64,000 nt of DNA from Wuchereria bancrofti (GCA_005281725.1 SSBO01000014.1:641167-705166); one strand, 5' to 3'. Shown: positions 38,201 to 50,045, counted from the stretch's first letter. Notes: generated by a model from the letters alone, not told the origin. Numbers and translations: made by a program.

Positions 38201-39148
38201 TTGGAAACATATAAACGTCAACTGGGATAAAATCCAAAAAACGGGAAAACGACAAATACCAACAGAAAAGTGGTGAAAATTGTATATGGTATAAAGACCA
38301 AAAATGGTATGAAACAACAAGTAACGAACTAAATAAATCTAGCTACATGTAGATCCTTTTATAAATGATGAACAACTAACATCCACAACAGAGCAAAAGT
38401 ACAGTCTCTATGAGCTCATTGTAAAAACCTATCCTAACTCAATGGAATGGAGAAAAGAGCCTTGGGATATGATAGAAGTGGGATGTTGACAACTCTAAAT
38501 AATTCAAGAATTACTGATATGGCTAAAACAGTAAGCCACTCGGCTCCTGAAACTCCAAAAAATGGCAAATAGTTACGACATAAGCTAAAAAAAGAATTGC
38601 AATATCCATGGCAGAAAAAGAAACTTACACTTAGTCCTAAACATTGAGGAGTCCGCTGGTGCACTTGCATCAGTTTTTCTGGTAACTGTGGTGGTAGTAG
38701 TGGTAGTAGTAGGAGTAGTAGTTGCAGTAATAGTAGTGGTAACAGTAGTATTAGCAGCAGTATTAGTATTACTAGGAGCAGTAGCAGATTTGTCACCCAA
38801 CTCTCTATCTACTGAAGATCTTTGCGGTTGGATGAATCCAATGCTGCTGCCTCCAGCACCACCAGTTGTTCGATAATCCGCTACGCTACCTGTGATATCC
38901 TTTGATGCATCTATGGTACTCGAATAAGACGATTCACCATTACTATCACTATCAGCAATCGGTCCGGCTGGTCGTCGTAGATCGCTCGGTACCGCCGTTG
39001 CATCGTTCGACAAGACATCAGCCGGAGAGTTTAAGCTTGCGTGACCACCATCACACGTGCTACTTGCGCTACTCGACTCGTTGTTTTCGTTCATACTCGG
39101 CGGAGAGCTGCTACCAGCCGTCACCTCGAGTGTCACTTGATTCGCCAT
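26286..39148 (-). CDS. Large MATH-domain coiled-coil protein, 36 exons
   Basis: Predicted 1,781 residues; all phases agree. Exons (high to low): 39148-38629, 37253-37115, 36786-36680, 36298-36154, 35969-35871, 35693-35555, 35417-35329, 35206-34992, 34863-34689, 34518-34406, 34230-34142, 33926-33832, 33749-33623, 33462-33295, 33112-32944, 32586-32458, 32204-32143, 32062-31955, 31879-31814, 31700-31587, 31518-31444, 31270-31060, 30966-30768, 30658-30554, 30400-30257, 29756-29510, 29365-29202, 29054-28940, 28560-28365, 28267-28139, 27924-27668, 27595-27490, 27415-27273, 27161-27070, 26871-26754, 26462-26286. Layout: Ser/Thr-rich N-terminus (MANQVTLEVTAGSS); MATH domain at about 278-411, closest to the USP7 type (IQAVPWRIMVMPRQ, CLGFFLQCC, SWSCQAAAELRLI, KENDWGYSCFMTW); helical EKKIQDYMRLADIQSSRG; long acidic linker with two CQTD motifs; a possibly folded segment (IWSRQYIEEWLKF, QQVMAALSVIGVNC); coiled coil at about 1,118-1,376; Pro/Ser/Gln/Asn-rich tail. 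No USP protease, RING, BTB or B-box was seen. MATH domains usually bind peptide motifs in ubiquitin-linked proteins; the role here is unknown. Confidence 0.88.
28576..28730. repeat. Direct repeat flanking an N gap, left copy
   Basis: 155 bases inside an intron of the MATH-domain gene, repeated exactly (as read) at 28743-28897 across the N run. Confidence 0.92.
28731..28742. other. Assembly gap (12 N)
   Basis: Twelve N bases between two identical 155-base sequences. The gap lies wholly in an intron (28561-28939), so the coding sequence is unaffected. Confidence 0.97.
28743..28897. repeat. Direct repeat flanking an N gap, right copy
   Basis: Second copy of the 155-base intron sequence. Probably one real copy assembled twice; without it the intron would be about 212 bases, like its neighbours. 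Confidence 0.92.
35329..36298 (-). other. MATH (TRAF-like) domain, encoded by four exons
   Basis: Exons 36298-36154, 35969-35871, 35693-35555 and 35417-35329 of the gene above. Visible family signatures: LRLMIQNFTNMADTV at the first strand, VPWRIMVMP, GFFLQCC, SWSC, a His-Phe-Arg-Lys stretch, KENDWGYSCFMTWADIL, and YIKDDKVILEVSVKAEPP closing the domain. The order and spacing match the USP7 MATH domain. Confidence 0.9.
38685..38780. repeat. Trinucleotide-rich coding tract (Thr run)
   Basis: GTA/GTG/GTT triplets on the plus strand, read on the minus strand as ACn, encode a Thr-dominated tract in the first exon of the MATH-domain gene. This creates spurious Val-rich and Leu-rich frames in the other five frames. 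Confidence 0.85.
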
Positions 39149-41627
39149 TGGACTTTTCCGGTTTTTATTATTTCAAACTTTAAATCCTGTATTTACAACT
39201 TATACAGAACAACATATATTTCCCGTAGCCGTCGCGCCTGTATGATTTGCCGAACGTTACATCGCCTATCAACGTACAACAGTGCCTATCAATGTACAAG
39301 AAAAGCGTGGCTTTGGCTTTACTTCCTACATAAATATAGAAATAGCTAATTTAAGTTTCAGTCTTATGTTTATCTGAAAGCCTTCGACACTTCAGTATTT
39401 TTACAAAATAACAAACAGCTGAAAAAACAATAAACAGGAAGAAGTAAAAAACAGTGCACTGATACATCCACAATTCCCTCACCCCATCTATATCCCCTCA
39501 TCCCTGCTTGTTTTTTTGTCCCTTTGAAAATGACCTTACAGAATCTGTGTGTTGCCCAAAAAGTTGGAAATCCACTCAGAAAATCAATAAGATGCAAATT
39601 CATTACCAAGTTTTTCATCCCTCTTTCTCTAGAACTTGAAAAATTCTCCCCCTTTCAGTAATTCATCTCACCAACATTTAGCAATCCGATAGTTAAGTAT
39701 CTGAGATTATCAATCCAATCGTTAATCCAGCATTATCCTTATCTCCATCCTTCCACTTATCATTCATTACTAATCTTATCAAACTGAAATATTTGGTCAG
39801 AAGCTAAAATCTACTTTATATGCTTCATGACTGATTGGTATCATCCTAACCATTATCCCATCCCTCAATTCAACTTCCAAATGTATTAGTCTACAGGCAG
39901 TAAATTGCTCATCAGTTCGTTGTTGCTCGGCCACAAACAAAACATACGAACCAAAATGCCACGAAGAGATACGCTGCTGCAGCGTTAGACAACGATCATT
40001 TCAACTTTCCCATATTCTGCTATCCCTCCCCCATTTTACTACGGTAGTCCGCTAAACTGAACGTTACACTTTCTCTTTTTTTTTCTTTTAGTAAAGTTTG
40101 AAAAAAAAAAAAACTTGAATTCTTGCTTTTCGAGGGGGAAAAAAAAAAGAAGACTTCAAATTTACTATTCAAATAACTAATATCATAAATAAAAATAAGA
40201 AAAATAATAAAATTTTTAATGCATTAAAATATACAAATAACATACATAAGAAATCCTAATTATTACAATTACATCATTCAACAAATAGAATAATCGATTT
40301 AGATCATTTAAAATACCAACCTTCAGTTGACGTGTAGAGACGTGAAATGAGTGAAATAATCGAAAAATTGAAATTTAAAAACATCAAGACCCTAAATTGC
40401 ATAATCAAATTTCATCGCCAGCTATTGTACAAATCGATAAATCGATCAAACATACAGCGGGAATAATATCAATTTAAGACAACAATGTTTATTTTGCAGC
40501 ACCATTCTCAATATCATTTCATTTATTTTTTTTTTTTTTTATTAATTCATCATTGTTAGATTATCATAATTTTATCTTCCTGTAAAAATTTCCTCCATTC
40601 TAAATTCTTGAATTATTTAAGAAATGATAGTATAGCAAATCATATTACATGATAATTTAGTTGTTTGCAAGAATGCCGTTCCCGTACTCACATTGAATTT
40701 TATATACATATTTTGTTTGAAATAATTCCTATATATTACGATTGCTTTATGTTAGATTTTACACGATATTTAAATTTTTTAAGAAAGATGTAGTTATAGC
40801 TAAAGTTGAAGTTTCTTCTATAGCATATCATGGTTACAATTTCAACATATTATTTATTATCTTTTGTTTTTTTTTTCGTAGCACTGAGAGAAATTGACTC
40901 CTTTGTTACCTCATTTCTTTGAATTTCTCCAAGATTTGTCTTATTTTAGTAATGGATCATATTAATTATGATTTTAACACTAAATTGTTCTAATTATCTT
41001 CTACATATTCTTTCAATAGGTTCAACTGTTATCTTCTTTCATTCTTAAGCATCCTTTTTTTTTTTTCTTTTTTGATAAAATGTAACTCGTCGTGGAGCAA
41101 TTTTTTAATTATTTGCAATTGTTTGAAAAGGGTATTCCTTACAATGTTATAATTTTCTGTGGTTATATAGTATCCCTAACGAATAGCAACAGCAAAGCAT
41201 CTTTTCTTTGAAAAATGCATTTTAAGAATTTAATTTTTGAGTATCTGTAATATTTTATAAATGTACTGGCAAATTTAAACTACTTCAGAATCCTCTCTAT
41301 ATTTTGATTTACCATTGAATAAATGATAATTGAGGCAAATTTATCGTTAGATGATATGCTATTTGGTTTGATTCTGATTTTGTTAACGGATTAGTTCAGC
41401 CCTCACATAAGCTTGTTTTAGGCGTTGTGGTACTAATTTAGAGTTATCTTTACACATATTTGAAGTTATAATTTAATTATAACTTAACGTTATGAGTTAT
41501 AGTTAAAGTTATAATAACTTCCTTTTTTTCACATTAAATTTAAAATACTTTTTTCTTTGTATATATATTTCTCTTTCTCCTCTCTTTTGTGATAGAATCG
41601 TTGGCGGTTTAAAGAGTGCTAAAGTTC
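39149..41627. other. Upstream region of the MATH-domain gene
   Basis: Presumed promoter and 5' UTR of the minus-strand gene starting at 39148. A possible acceptor (AAATACAG on the minus strand, near 39192) could mark a 5' UTR exon or spliced-leader site. From about 40100 the region becomes AT-rich with homopolymers. No other gene seen. Confidence 0.45.
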
Positions 41628-42062
41628 GAGGCTTATTATTTTTTCTTGGATAATTCTTTTTCTGACTTCATATTTGTTGACGGGTTTCTTTTCTGGCCAG
41701 CATTTGATCTTTCAAACAATTAAGATATCATATCACCGTTATACAACATATCTAACAACAAAACATTTATGAGACACCAAGATTCTTTCTTTCAAACAAT
41801 GGAAACATCATATCAATTTTAACATTAAAAAAATCATTATATACCGGTTCCTTTCAAACAATTGAAATATTTGTGTATATTTCCTTTTCTTCTGTCTTTC
41901 TTGATAGAGTCGAGACGTTGTTAGATATGTTGTATAACGGTTTCAAGCATGTCAAAATGTAGTTCGAGGTGCATTAATTCTTTCTTGGATAATTCTTTTT
42001 CTGGCCTCGTATTGTTGTTGGGTTTCTTTTCTGGTCATCATTTGATCTTTCAAACAGTTAAG
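41628..42062. repeat. Diverged direct repeat, ~95-base units
   Basis: Segments 41628-41722 and about 41968-42062 share TTCTTGGATAATTCTTTTTC, then GGGTTTCTTTTCTGG and CATTTGATCTTTCAAAC. On the minus strand the second copy stays open as a short Gln/Arg-rich peptide and the first carries stops. Probably remnants of a repeat or mobile element. Confidence 0.7.
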
Positions 42063-42380
42063 AAATCGTGTAAAATCTAATACAAAACATTTATGATACA
42101 TCAATATCCTCTCAAGTAATTCAAGTATCATGTAAAATATAATATAAAATAAGTGATATACCGTGATTCTCCCAAACAATTAAAATATCATGTAAAATTC
42201 AATGTAAAACAATCATGATACGTCAGGATTCTCACAAACTATTGAATATCGTGTAAAATCTGGTGTAGAAAAAAAAAAATCACGACAATTAAAATATCAT
42301 TTAAAATTTAATATCGTGATTGTCTCAAAAAAAAACTTTAATATCATGCCAAGTCTAATGTAAAACAAGCATGGTATGTC
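41690..42380. repeat. Interspersed ~60-base repeat array, left
   Basis: At least eight degenerate units with the core CAAACAATTGAAATATCATG, followed by GTAAAATCTAATGTAAAAC and a CATGATACACCG-like end (for example near 41721, 41801, 41853, 42050, 42115, 42173, 42235 and 42286). The same orientation is used in the right-hand array. Confidence 0.75.
41736..41940. repeat. 24-base perfect inverted repeat
   Basis: CCGTTATACAACATATCTAA (41736 on, 24 bases in all) is exactly reverse-complementary to 41917-41940. The arms are 157 bases apart, inside the repeat array. Confidence 0.88.
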
Positions 42381-42439
42381 GCAATAAAATAATATTTCGA
42401 AATAAAATTATATTAATCCATATGAATAATGATCGTCTT

Positions 42440-45400
42440 AACTGAATACTGCGCTTAGACAAATATAAAACTGTTTCAAATTATAACTTATGTAAGCAGT
42501 CATTCATTCAATACTCTCAGTTGTACCTAAGTTTATCTGCATTGTTTAGATTTTTTCAATTATTAATAAAGAATGTGTGCATTTGTTTAATATGCTTAAT
42601 GAAAATTTCTCTATTTCTTCCTCTTCACCTGATAGTCGTAAATATGCTCTACGAACTTATCAGTATATTGATAGTATAGATTAATGCTTTTTATCATGGT
42701 TATTAGCGAATAAAAATCTTTACAACAGAATTCTTCATAACACACATTCATCTGTATCAACTCCAAACTACAACCAAGAAAGGTTCTTTAACAAAGACCT
42801 ACAATTTCTCGACAAATTTTTGTTTCATAAGCTAATATCATACCAATTATCGAACCGGCCAAATAAAGGCTGGATAGGTCTACTTAAAGAAGTAAAAATA
42901 ATGCAATTAACGCTCCGGAATCGAGCTTCAGCGGAGTAGCGATAAGAATTTTACAAAGTAAGCAAAGGAATAATTGAAGTTCAAAAATTTTAACCAAGCA
43001 TTACATATGATGGAATCTGCAAATGACAAATAGCTCAATTATGTCAAAAAAAAGAAAAAGAAAAAAAAAATTACCACTGCAACAACAAAAAAGGATGAAA
43101 AAAAATCACATAAGAAGACAATGGCTTATTCAGAGCACTCCGTGAAGGTAAAGGAGCAGGTTATAACATTAACCATGTACAGGAACGAAACTGACCATGG
43201 AATAATGCGTCTCTCACAAAAATTATTTCAAGAAAAAAAAAAGCCGTCAAGGCCCACGTCCCATCTCGCAGTCAATCTTTCCTAGTTGTCATTACTCATT
43301 TTTAGTGGAAATCCTAGACAGTGGCGACAATTTTGGAATAGTTTCAATGTCGCAATTTATTCACAAGCAACCTCAGAAATTCAAAAGTTGAATTGTCTGT
43401 ATTCGTGTTTAAAGGGAAACGTTTTGCAGGTAGTAAGAAGTTATGTATGATATAGTCTCAGAAAACTACAAAGTTATAAAAAAGATATTAAGAAATAAAT
43501 ATGGCGAATGTTTGACTATAATAAAACTGTTATAGAACGAATTTTAATTTATCAATAGAAATTATGGAACGAGTATTACACTAACTAGAACTTTAGGAGA
43601 AAGCCTGAAACACACTCCAGTATTGAAACTTCAATGGAGAACAAATTGCCACACTGAATACTAACTAGATAAAGTATAAGAAAATAATAGATATACCTGA
43701 CCAAGGTATATCTATTATTTCGAAGCTTAGAAACTTCTCGTTAGACTCAGTCAACGTAAATGACTTTTCATTCACATATGTTGATAGTAAACCAACAATG
43801 CCTAAGCCTGAATAAAACTTCCGAAGTAACGTTAGAGGAAATTCAGCACTGGTAACAATTCGTAGCGATGAAGGATCTCCTAAGATTAAAAAAAACAGAA
43901 CAAGAAAAAAGGCCATGCCATTTGCGCTCGAAATCATTGGGACACCGGATCCGACATCTCTTCCACAACTAATGCTCGAATGAATCGTCTCAAAGTACTG
44001 GAAAAATGTGTTTTGTTCTGTTTTTTTTTTTCAGAGGAATGACACAAACCTTCAAACAATATAGCATATTTAAACAGAATTCAGGAGATTAAAGAAATTG
44101 AACACATTAACGAACAAGAATATTTGACATCTATTTACAATTCAACTGTAACTCAAACGAACTCAGTGAGGGAAAGATAAGGAAAAAAAAAAAACCTTTC
44201 CTTGTCTTTCCCTTATTTAGAGTGATAATAGTCTTCAATTCCTTACTACCTCGACGACAAGAAAAGGCCTTAGCACTATTTGATATAGGATCACAATTGT
44301 TTTTTATCTCTAAGGAATTATCGCACTGATTAAAATTAACTGAAAGAGCAAAAATTGAAGTTAGCTACGTTTGATATAAAAAAAAAAAATCTTAATTATA
44401 TATCATTACCCATACGCAGCTGAGACCTGTAAATTATAGAAAAGGAAATCATAACATTGTACGTCACCGTGATCGATTACCTAACTAATAAATTATGAAT
44501 GGTTGAGATATGATTGAGGGCCAATTAAGAGATTTAAAGAATTATTGGAAATGACCGACCACTACACCTTATTGATGTTGATTACTTCTTTAAATTCGTT
44601 GGTTTAAAAGAAATCAAAGAATTAAATTCCGGACACCTATTGCTGCAATCAAAAATTGGTCCGGTGATTGTTGGAAGTGATGACATAAGCCAACTTTGTA
44701 ACAGAAAGTAATCAGTATAGACTGTAAACACAACATATGTAGCCAATGTAAACTTCACTTAGGAATTGGAAAAATTCTAAAAATTCGAAATGATAGGCAT
44801 TCAAGAATCTCCTAAGGCTGCTGACGACGACAAAACATTAAAACAATTTAAAGGGAATATTATTCAATAATTTATTCAATAAAATTATTCAATAAAACGG
44901 AAGATATTAAGACGCTGACTCTAGAAAAACTTCAAGCACAAATTAAGCAACAATTATGGAATATGTGTTGGACGTTTAAAGAATTTAATCAAATGTCTAT
45001 AACATAAATTAGTTCTTCATTTATACCATGAAACAATTAAGGATCAACTATAATCAGGCATAATTGAAGTATATCCGAAAAATGAGATAGGTGTTTATAA
45101 ACTACTTGCTATATCATAGAGTACTAAATCGTAGTAAGACTAAAACCAAATTAAGGATTGTTTATGATGCTTTAGCTCATCTCAGAGGATTTAAGAGATT
45201 GAGCGAAGTACTGTACCGAGATCCAGTAATGCTATCAGATCTAGTAAGGGTACTAATACGATATCTGCTAATGAAACAGAAAAACCTCTATATAAGTACG
45301 AGAAAATGACGAGTATTTTTGAAGAAACCTCAATGAATTTCTTTCTAACGATGAATAATTTAATGAGAGAATAACTGCTTATGATCGAAGCAAAACGAAC

Positions 45401-45440
45401 AAAGAAATTTTTCTTAATCTCAAATGGATTCATGATATAG
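42440..45440 (+). mobile_element. Decayed BEL/Pao LTR retrotransposon, 5' two thirds
   Basis: Broken by stops and frameshifts. Recognisable pieces in the expected order: Gag-like segment at about 43255-43500 (LPIFSGNPRQWRQFWNSF, then LNCLYSCLKGN, as in the DUF1759 Gag of Pao elements); aspartic protease at about 44240-44325 ([16 protein letters not shown], where the family has LFDSGSQ, so the catalytic D is present); start of reverse transcriptase at about 45090-45290 (KLRIVYDALAHLRGFKR, LYRDPVMLSDLVRVL). RNase H and integrase are missing. A stretch at 42440-42600 with an AT-rich TATA-like motif and AATAAAGAATGTG could be a 5' LTR, but no matching 3' copy was found, so the element limits are approximate. 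Confidence 0.8.
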
Positions 45441-46489
45441 ATATATCATTCGTATAACATTGAAACCATGAGTTGAAAAGGAATTAACAACTAAAGCAAC
45501 AATTCTACGGTTCATTAATTTACAATATGATGTATTTGGGTTTTTTTAGTTATGATACATTGACTGTTGGATTGAATGATATATTGTGATATGCATTTTT
45601 TGTAGTTGAAAAATTTATTATTTTGGGAGAGATTATTTGGTCTTGAGAAGCTTTGTTGGATGTAGATGTAAATAATGTAGAGTGTAACACAGGGATTATT
45701 TCCTTTGTTAACAGAAGCAACAGTATAATAAAATTTATAAGAACTGAGTACAAATCAAGTTCTCGGGCATCAAATAATTTTGCCGTGAAACAGGATCTGA
45801 TTCGAGGAGATTGTAGAACCGAATAAGGAATAGTTTATGAAAAAGGCGATGTTTGACCAATTTTTATTTTATTGAGATAAAGATTATTGTTGATTGAAGT
45901 TGTTGAACAATATTAGAAAGTTTGAGAAGTGAATGCTAGATTGCTATCCAGAAAGCCTAACCAAAAGAAAATAATTCCTTATATAATAAGCATTAATTTA
46001 TAAATAATTTATTATTTACAATGTTGTAAAAGAGATGAGCTAAACAAAACGATGTTAACATCGTCAACAATCAGATCTGAATGCTAAACTGATAAGCCGC
46101 AAAGAAGGTCTGCTAAACGATGAATTGTTAACCTTGTCAATTTTTAATATAATTTACAGTTAGTAAGGAACGGACAAACAACAAAAGAGGTCAACTAAAT
46201 AAGGAACTGATAATTATAAATAGTCTGATTGGAGACAAAATTTCAACATGTATATTTTGTTAACAAAATTGTCACAATGTAAATAAGCTTAGCTATATGA
46301 AAGATAAATATTGGCTAAACGATTTCTTACGTGGAATTAAAATTTGTCTAACGAGTGTTCAAAGATAATCTTTAGTTCTGTGGATTTAATACAGTTTTAT
46401 TCTACATACTATAATTCGGTTTTTTTGATATTCCTAACAGAAGGAGACAAAAACCTTCAAGAGATGCATTAGTTTAAGTTCGTCATTTT
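45441..46489. other. Spacer between two convergent retrotransposon remnants
   Basis: No domain recognised. Contains the 16-base palindrome listed separately and repeated CTAAACGAT-type words. Could include LTR remnants of either element. Confidence 0.4.
46049..46064. repeat. Perfect 16-base palindrome
   Basis: ACGATGTTAACATCGT reads the same on both strands. Confidence 0.9.
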
Positions 46490-49000
46490 AGTTGATAAAG
46501 CAACAGGTTCTTCTTGTTCATTAACTTCCCGAATTGATTTGTCGAACTCTGTTAGTTGAATTGTTGAATTTTCTTCATCGTCGACTTCCAGGAGATACAG
46601 TGTATTCACTGGTTAGTTTAGGAGTCTTTCGTGTGATAATCCTATTGAGGCATTTCTTATTTCTCCATCTCTTCCTTTTTTAATTTCTTTTATTCATCTT
46701 TTTAATTTCCATATACTGTGGACAACTTCTGGTTCGTTGACTAATACAATTTCCTCTTTATGAAGTGTTCTTGTAAAAAAGAAAAAGAGTGTTCTGTTTT
46801 GGTTCATTCTCGAAGACTGCTTAAATTCTTATTTCTCAATAAATCCCAAAATGTATCCGGCGTCTTGAAGGTGTTTGACCAATACTTCTTTTTTTTTTTG
46901 ATAATTTGTGAGGAGGAAATTCTTTCTGATCATTGTCGTTACCATGAAGGTTTTTAAAATGGTAGCGAGTGAAGCATCATTATACGAGATGAAACTAATT
47001 GGCCGTATGATTACGCAATCTTCAAAATTTACGGAAATCAATGGCCGGATATTTAATATACTTTCTATTTCTACTATTAGTATTGTTAATTCTCTTTCTT
47101 CCCTTTCCCATAATAACTTCCTGCCAATGCCTCTTTTCATTGCACATTTGATTATTCCAATTATTTTCTTATAATCTCCTCTACTCCAATGAGGCTTTTA
47201 GTATGATATTCTTCTAGATCATTCTTTACTTGCCAGGAAATTTGTTAATTGTGTATTTCGTTTTGTAATGGCCTAGAAAACTAGTTGAAATTGACTAGCA
47301 TTATCACTTAAAGCTAATTTAGGACAATCTTATCGGGCAAAATGAATCTGCTTAATATGTGTTTTAGAAAACTTTCAGCAGATGAACTTTCTACCGGCTC
47401 TAAATGCTGCATTATTGCTCTTGTTGTGAAGCATTGAAACCTTATCTTTTAACTCTGCCGATAACAATTTTGATAAAAGTGAATCCATACAATTTAATCC
47501 AACGTATGCAAATGTTGGAGAATGCATAATTCGAGCTTCTGGAAATTTAAGCATAACCGAATTTTGTTTTCCATCTTTTACAAAACATGCATTTGTTCAA
47601 TACTCAATTTTGGTTCCATTTTTTGGTATCCAGAATTCTGTTCTCAATTTTGAAAGTGTTTGGATAATTCCGTGTGTTGCTGTTGTATGAAAAATACGAT
47701 TATGGGATTATGTCACAAAAAGTAAATTAGATATAAACTGTCTTCATTCAATTCGAAATTTCCAATCGACTTTTGGATTTTCACTAGCAATTTTCTTTAT
47801 CGTAGTATGGATTCCATTTATTTTTTTTTTTCAGTTATTCGTTCTGATTGCGCTTACTTAATCAATATTTTCATTGCTAATTTGCAATCATCTGTTATAA
47901 GTTAACTGTTTATCGTTGATAAGATTGTAACCATGGTATTTATCTTCTTGCTGTAATTTTATGAATTTAAGAGTTCAACGCAATAGTCCTTACTAATTTT
48001 AACACTGACTAAAACGATTCGCACCTATAAGTTTAAACTTTTTATAATTTCCTTTGTGATCATTGCTATTAGAGTCACTTTCTTCTTCATTTCAGAAGTC
48101 ATCATCGAAATTATATTCTCATGTGACCACCAGTTGGTTTCCTCCTTTTCCAGCTATGATCGTCTCTTTTCCACCATATTTCATAATTTCCAAGTTTTGT
48201 TGGAGAAAGTCCTTTTTTTTTTTTTTTTTGCAATATCAACTGGATTATACATGCTTGGAATGTAATGAAAAAAGGATTTTGCTTTTCTTATTTCTTCTAC
48301 TCGATTTTGTGCAAAATTTGTTAATAGTCGAAAATAGCGATCCAGTATACTGCACACTTAAAATTGGACCATAAAGTTATTGATGCATTTTTGAGTTCCA
48401 AACCGATTTATTACAAAATGAGCTGCTCATTCTTCAGTAAGTATTGCTAATAACTCCAATCGGGATATAGTGATACCTTTAATTGGTGCAATTCGGAATT
48501 TAGCAAATTTCAAGGACGTTTTTATTTCTTTGAAATGCAGAATATACCACACTTGATGCATCTATGATGACATGAAGTTACATTTGCTTTGAACGGTGTT
48601 TTACAAGTCGTCGTATTTGTTGGCCATTCATTTTATCAGAGATTTCCATGTTCTTTATCCTCTTCACTTATAAATTAATTCCAAGCGTTATTTTTTCTCC
48701 CATTTGAAAAAATAATTTGAACTGTATCATATTTGGGTCGAGAACACTCAAACTCTTCATTTGCTTTGAATGTGATGACGCATTATAAACAATTTTAAGT
48801 TAGATTGTAGTTTTACTTGAAGTTATAATTTCATGATGAGGAAGATAATGAATGACACTTACCTGATCCATTTTTGGACATACTCTTTCGGTGATGTTAG
48901 CATTGTAACTAATCGCAAAAGTGGTTTCATCGTACTTGAGAAGTAAGTGTGCTTTGTTCTGAAGTAGTTTAATCAAGAAATTTAAGCAACCAAAACACAA
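46490..49000 (-). mobile_element. Decayed BEL/Pao LTR retrotransposon, RT to integrase
   Basis: Minus-strand remnant with stops and frameshifts, in the expected domain order. Start of reverse transcriptase near 48990-48700 (VSVIHYLPHHEIITSSKTTI and LKIVYNASSHSK); RNase H/connection near 48000-48200 (NPVDIA, then PSWLEKEETNWW-like residues); integrase core near 47480-47160 (CPKLALSDNASQFQLVF, containing the second catalytic Asp, and a PHWSRG stretch); integrase C-terminal part at 47140-46830 (IGRKLLWEREE, IESILNIRPLISVNFEDC); DUF5641-like end near 46750-46580 (KKGRDGEIRNASI, PVNTLYLLEV). Gag and protease are missing. It points at the plus-strand element and is complementary to it in content. 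Confidence 0.8.
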
Positions 49001-49229
49001 ACCAAAATTATCGTTTAACTTAATTCTTGATTCTTTCTATAGCCGATCTCCCATTGCTTTTAGTCATATTTTCATTGAATTTTTCTAACACTTATTCGTT
49101 ATCATTTAAATTAGGCTTTTCTTATATGTTTCTATGAATTCTAATTTCCAGAACCAGTCTATTTCTGAAATATTAGTGCCAGTAACAATAGTTGTGTTCT
49201 GCTCCTCGTTCTAAATAACATTCAGTGTA

Positions 49230-50000
49230 AGTTAATATTTCATCATTTTGATGAAATAGTAACTTGCACTGAATTATGGTGCCTTTCTACATACTTATGA
49301 TACACCGAAATTCCTTCAAACAATTGAAATATCATGTAAAACCTGGTATAAAAAAATTGTGATATACCGAATTTTATCAAACAATTAAAATGTAATGCAA
49401 AATCTAATACTGTGATTGTCTCAAAAAAATTAAATATCATATTAGAATCATTATAAAACTTTCATGGTATACCGGGGTTAAATGTAATGTAAAAAGAAAT
49501 CATGATGCACCGTGACTATCTTAAACAAAAAAAAAAAGAAAAAAGATATTATGGGAAATTTAATATAAAATATTGATGACATACAATTCCGATGTAACAT
49601 GACTGTTTTATACTGAATTTTACTATCATAACCATTTTATACTAAATTTTACAAGACATCTCAATTGTTTAAGCGAATCGCGATTAAAAATATTATGTGA
49701 AAACTGATATAATACAATTATGATACATTAAGATTCTCACAAATTAATGTGATGTAAAATGTAATGCAAAAAAAAAAAAAAAGCATGGTATACCGCAATT
49801 TCCACCAAACGGTTGAAATATCATGTGAAATCTAACGTAGCACTTTTTTCATACGATTATGGTACCATGTACTATCTAGTATGAAACATTTATGATATAT
49901 CGAGATTCACTCGAACAATTGAAATGTCATATAAAATATCATATGAAATAAACCATGATGTACCAGATTCTTTCAAACAATTGAAATATGATGTAAAATC

Positions 50001-50038
<38 letters not shown>

Positions 50039-50045
50039 GTTGTAT
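49230..50045. repeat. Interspersed ~60-base repeat array, right
   Basis: Further units of the same repeat as at 41690-42380, in the same orientation (for example TTCAAACAATTGAAATATCA near 49316 and 49974, and variants near 49378, 49805 and 49912), each followed by GTAAAA and GATATACCG-like words. Ends in a run of about 33 A residues at 50005-50037. Confidence 0.75.

Noticed and set aside
38688..39349. Plus-strand frames opposite the first exon of the MATH gene
   Set aside because: Shadows of the Ser/Thr-rich minus-strand exon.
43665..43937. 90-codon minus-strand frame with a hydrophobic start
   Set aside because: Lies within the plus-strand Pao remnant between Gag and protease; no homology seen.
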